From Pseudomonas sp. UBA5706 (GTDB taxonomy: Bacteria > Pseudomonadota > Gammaproteobacteria > Pseudomonadales > Pseudomonadaceae), in contig NZ_DIHC01000016.1 in assembly GCF_002419965.1 (NCBI RefSeq), positions 229,496-293,495 on the forward strand: a stretch of DNA of 64,000 bases, written 5' to 3'. Made by a program: the position numbers and the translations under genes. Positions 61,608 to 64,000 of this stretch are shown in pieces (within the stretch, counting starts at the first letter, position 1; each line of letters opens with the position of its first letter). Below the pieces are notes generated by a model, which searched no databases, was not told where the DNA came from, and saw nothing but the letters and a program-made list of their open reading frames with translations.

Positions 61608-61650
61608 AGAGCCACCTGAGCGGGCATGCAAGCGAGGGCGGGAAGATATC

Positions 61651-61669
61651 ACAAACGAGAATCGTTAGT
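61651..61669. promoter_or_regulatory. Candidate Fur box upstream of fecI
   Basis: The 19-base ACAAACGAGAATCGTTAGT matches the Fur consensus at about 11 positions and keeps the central GA.AATC.TTA core. It lies 44 bases before the fecI start. Fur control of such sigma genes is well known; this site is a prediction. Confidence 0.45.
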
Positions 61670-61758
61670 GTTGGTGGTTCGTGTGTGCGTTATGTGCAGA
61701 ACGGGGACCTTGGCCAGCGCCCCGTCGGCCTTAGGAAACAGCCCTCCAGGCCAGGACG

Positions 61759-61789
61759 AAAAAAAACCGCCCTCGGTCAGGAGGGCGGT
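61759..61789 (-). terminator. Rho-independent terminator after the YRPQP-repeat gene
   Basis: Perfect 9-pair stem ACCGCCCTC/GAGGGCGGT (61766-61774, 61781-61789) followed on the minus strand by eight T (61766-61759), about 24 bases past the stop at 61813. Confidence 0.92.
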
Positions 61790-61812
61790 CAGGGCAGCCT
61801 ATGAACCAGCGT

Positions 61813-62154
61813 TTACCAGCGACCGTCACCACGGCCCTGATCAAAGTGTCGACCGTAACCCCGGTCGTCGTAGCCACGAGGCGGTGGCGGGGCGTAGCGG
61901 CGGTATTCCACGCGCTGCACAGGGACATAGGCTACCGGTTGGTACACCGGCTGATAACGGGGTTGTGGTCGATAATCCTGATAGTAGGCACGGTGATGAT
62001 TGTGGCCGGCACCGCTGATCACGGTCGCCAACACTGCACCGACGGCCGCCCCGGCGATGACTGGCACGACCATATCGCGTTCATCGGCTGAGGCTGCGCC
62101 TGCAGCGACCAGGCAACCGGACAGGATCAAGGCTTGGGTCATCTTCGAAATCAT
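61813..62154 (-). CDS. Exported glycine-zipper/Tyr-Pro-rich small protein
   Basis: 113 residues. Signal peptide TQALILSGCLVAAGAASA, then a short glycine-zipper-like helix VVPVIAGAAVGAVLATVISG that may insert in a membrane, then a Tyr/Pro/Arg-rich tail with near-repeats (YRPQPRYQPVYQPV and YVPVQRVEYRRYAPPPP) ending in Arg/Gly/Asp. Many Pseudomonas have such envelope proteins of unknown function. A strong terminator follows. The ATG at 62154 is set by the signal sequence. Confidence 0.82.
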   Translation of the reverse strand: MISKMTQALILSGCLVAAGAASADERDMVVPVIAGAAVGAVLATVISGAGHNHHRAYYQDYRPQPRYQPVYQPVAYVPVQRVEYRRYAPPPPRGYDDRGYGRHFDQGRGDGRW

Positions 62155-62262
62155 GGTGTCTCCTCAGGCGAGATGTTTGGGTTCGCCATGGATCCATGAA
62201 ACACCGGTTCGGTGTAAACGAACGTCCACACTCCGTAAAAGTTGAGTAAAGGGTCAACAAAC

Positions 62263-62519
62263 CTAGAGCGGCTTGCGCATGAAGACTCGAGGAAAGCCGT
62301 CTTCGGTGGCGCGGTGAGTTTCCTGATAGCCCAGCTTGCTGTAGATCGCCAGGTTTTCGCTCATCAGTTCATGGGTGTACAGCCGAATCCCGCCGCATCC
62401 TTGACTGCGTAGTTGATCACGACCGCAAAACCGTCGGCGGCCAAGCGGGTGGCGATGGCTTGGCCGATGCCACCGGAGCCGCCGGTGATGATGGCGGTCT
62501 TCAACGATGCTGTGTTCAT
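62263..62519 (-). pseudogene. Fused remnant: SDR N-terminus joined to GNAT C-terminus
   Basis: Reading minus from the ATG at 62519, one frame gives KTAIITGGSGGIGQAIATRL and ADGFAVVINYAVKD, the NAD-binding start of an SDR. Around 62395 it breaks off, and the neighbouring frame gives IRLYTHELMSENLAIYSKLG followed by YQETHRATEDGFPRVFMRKPL, the last part of a GNAT acetyltransferase, ending at 62263. The two halves come from different protein families and are out of frame, so this is debris of a deletion fusion. Confidence 0.8.
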
Positions 62520-62709
62520 GCAAATGCTCCAGCTTCAGGGGGCAGGGGGGCCGTCAGGCCATGCGCTGCATCTTGCCGGTTTGCGTTGATCGGATAAATC
62601 CGCATGAACCGCCATCACCGTTCGGCCACCCCGAACAATCTTCCGCGCCCTCGATTGCTTGGCTGCGCGAGTCTTGATTGCAGATGCCTGAACCAAGGTA
62701 AGACCGGAT

Positions 62710-64000
<1,291 letters not shown>

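Overview
The window looks like a piece of a Pseudomonas chromosome, probably from the fluorescens/syringae side of the genus. The reasons are high GC, many LysR regulators, Pseudomonas-typical small families (DUF1652, DUF2986), a FecI-FecR-TonB receptor iron set, and a mix of stress and sugar oxidation genes. This is inference from gene content; no rRNA, tRNA, CRISPR array, intact insertion sequence or phage was seen. It reads as accessory or variable chromosome: catabolic cassettes, regulators next to their targets, and several decayed genes.

Layout. 1-9 kb: the C-terminal part of an FdhF/YdeP-like molybdoenzyme, a LysR regulator divergent from a D-2-hydroxyglutarate dehydrogenase (YdiJ), a second LysR divergent from a quinone-oxidoreductase-like enzyme, and an aldo-keto reductase. 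9-21 kb: a stress-flavoured block with two long-form SDRs, DUF1543, DUF4142, a Zn-dependent formaldehyde-dehydrogenase-like enzyme, a lipoprotein esterase, a HhH-DUF72 pair, DUF1652, an SDR-GH15 couple, and a DUF2231-PQQ sugar dehydrogenase couple. 21-24 kb: AT-richer DNA with a six-TM orphan and a broken ABC exporter. 23.8-25.5 kb: a chemoreceptor. 25.7-34.1 kb: a complete sugar uptake and catabolism cluster. A seven-gene minus-strand operon (DeoR regulator, BadF-type kinase, binding protein, two permeases, SIS isomerase/deaminase, ATPase) lies divergent from a lone GatZ/KbaZ protein. The logic fits amino-sugar conversion to tagatose-6-phosphate by an ABC-fed route, without a visible class II aldolase or deacetylase.

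34-44 kb: an MscS-type channel, GNAT, a PACE efflux protein, two alpha/beta hydrolases (one epoxide-hydrolase-like, one haloacetate-dehalogenase-like), a GFA protein, a decayed AraC regulator, and a LysR divergent from an MFS exporter. 44.5-49.4 kb: a minus-strand cassette of RidA, MHS transporter, SDR, flavin monooxygenase and LysR, which looks like an oxidative catabolic unit. 49.6-54 kb: GNAT, two SDRs, DUF2986, an XRE/MmyB regulator and regulator fragments. 54.3-64 kb: two paralogous hybrid sensor kinases flank a LysE exporter and a FecI-FecR-TonB receptor iron-uptake set, with a candidate Fur box ahead of the sigma factor.

Decay is concentrated at 23.0-23.8, 40.2-41.1, 50.2-50.4, 56.4-56.6 and 62.3-62.5 kb, where recognisable family signatures survive with frameshifts, deletions or fusions.
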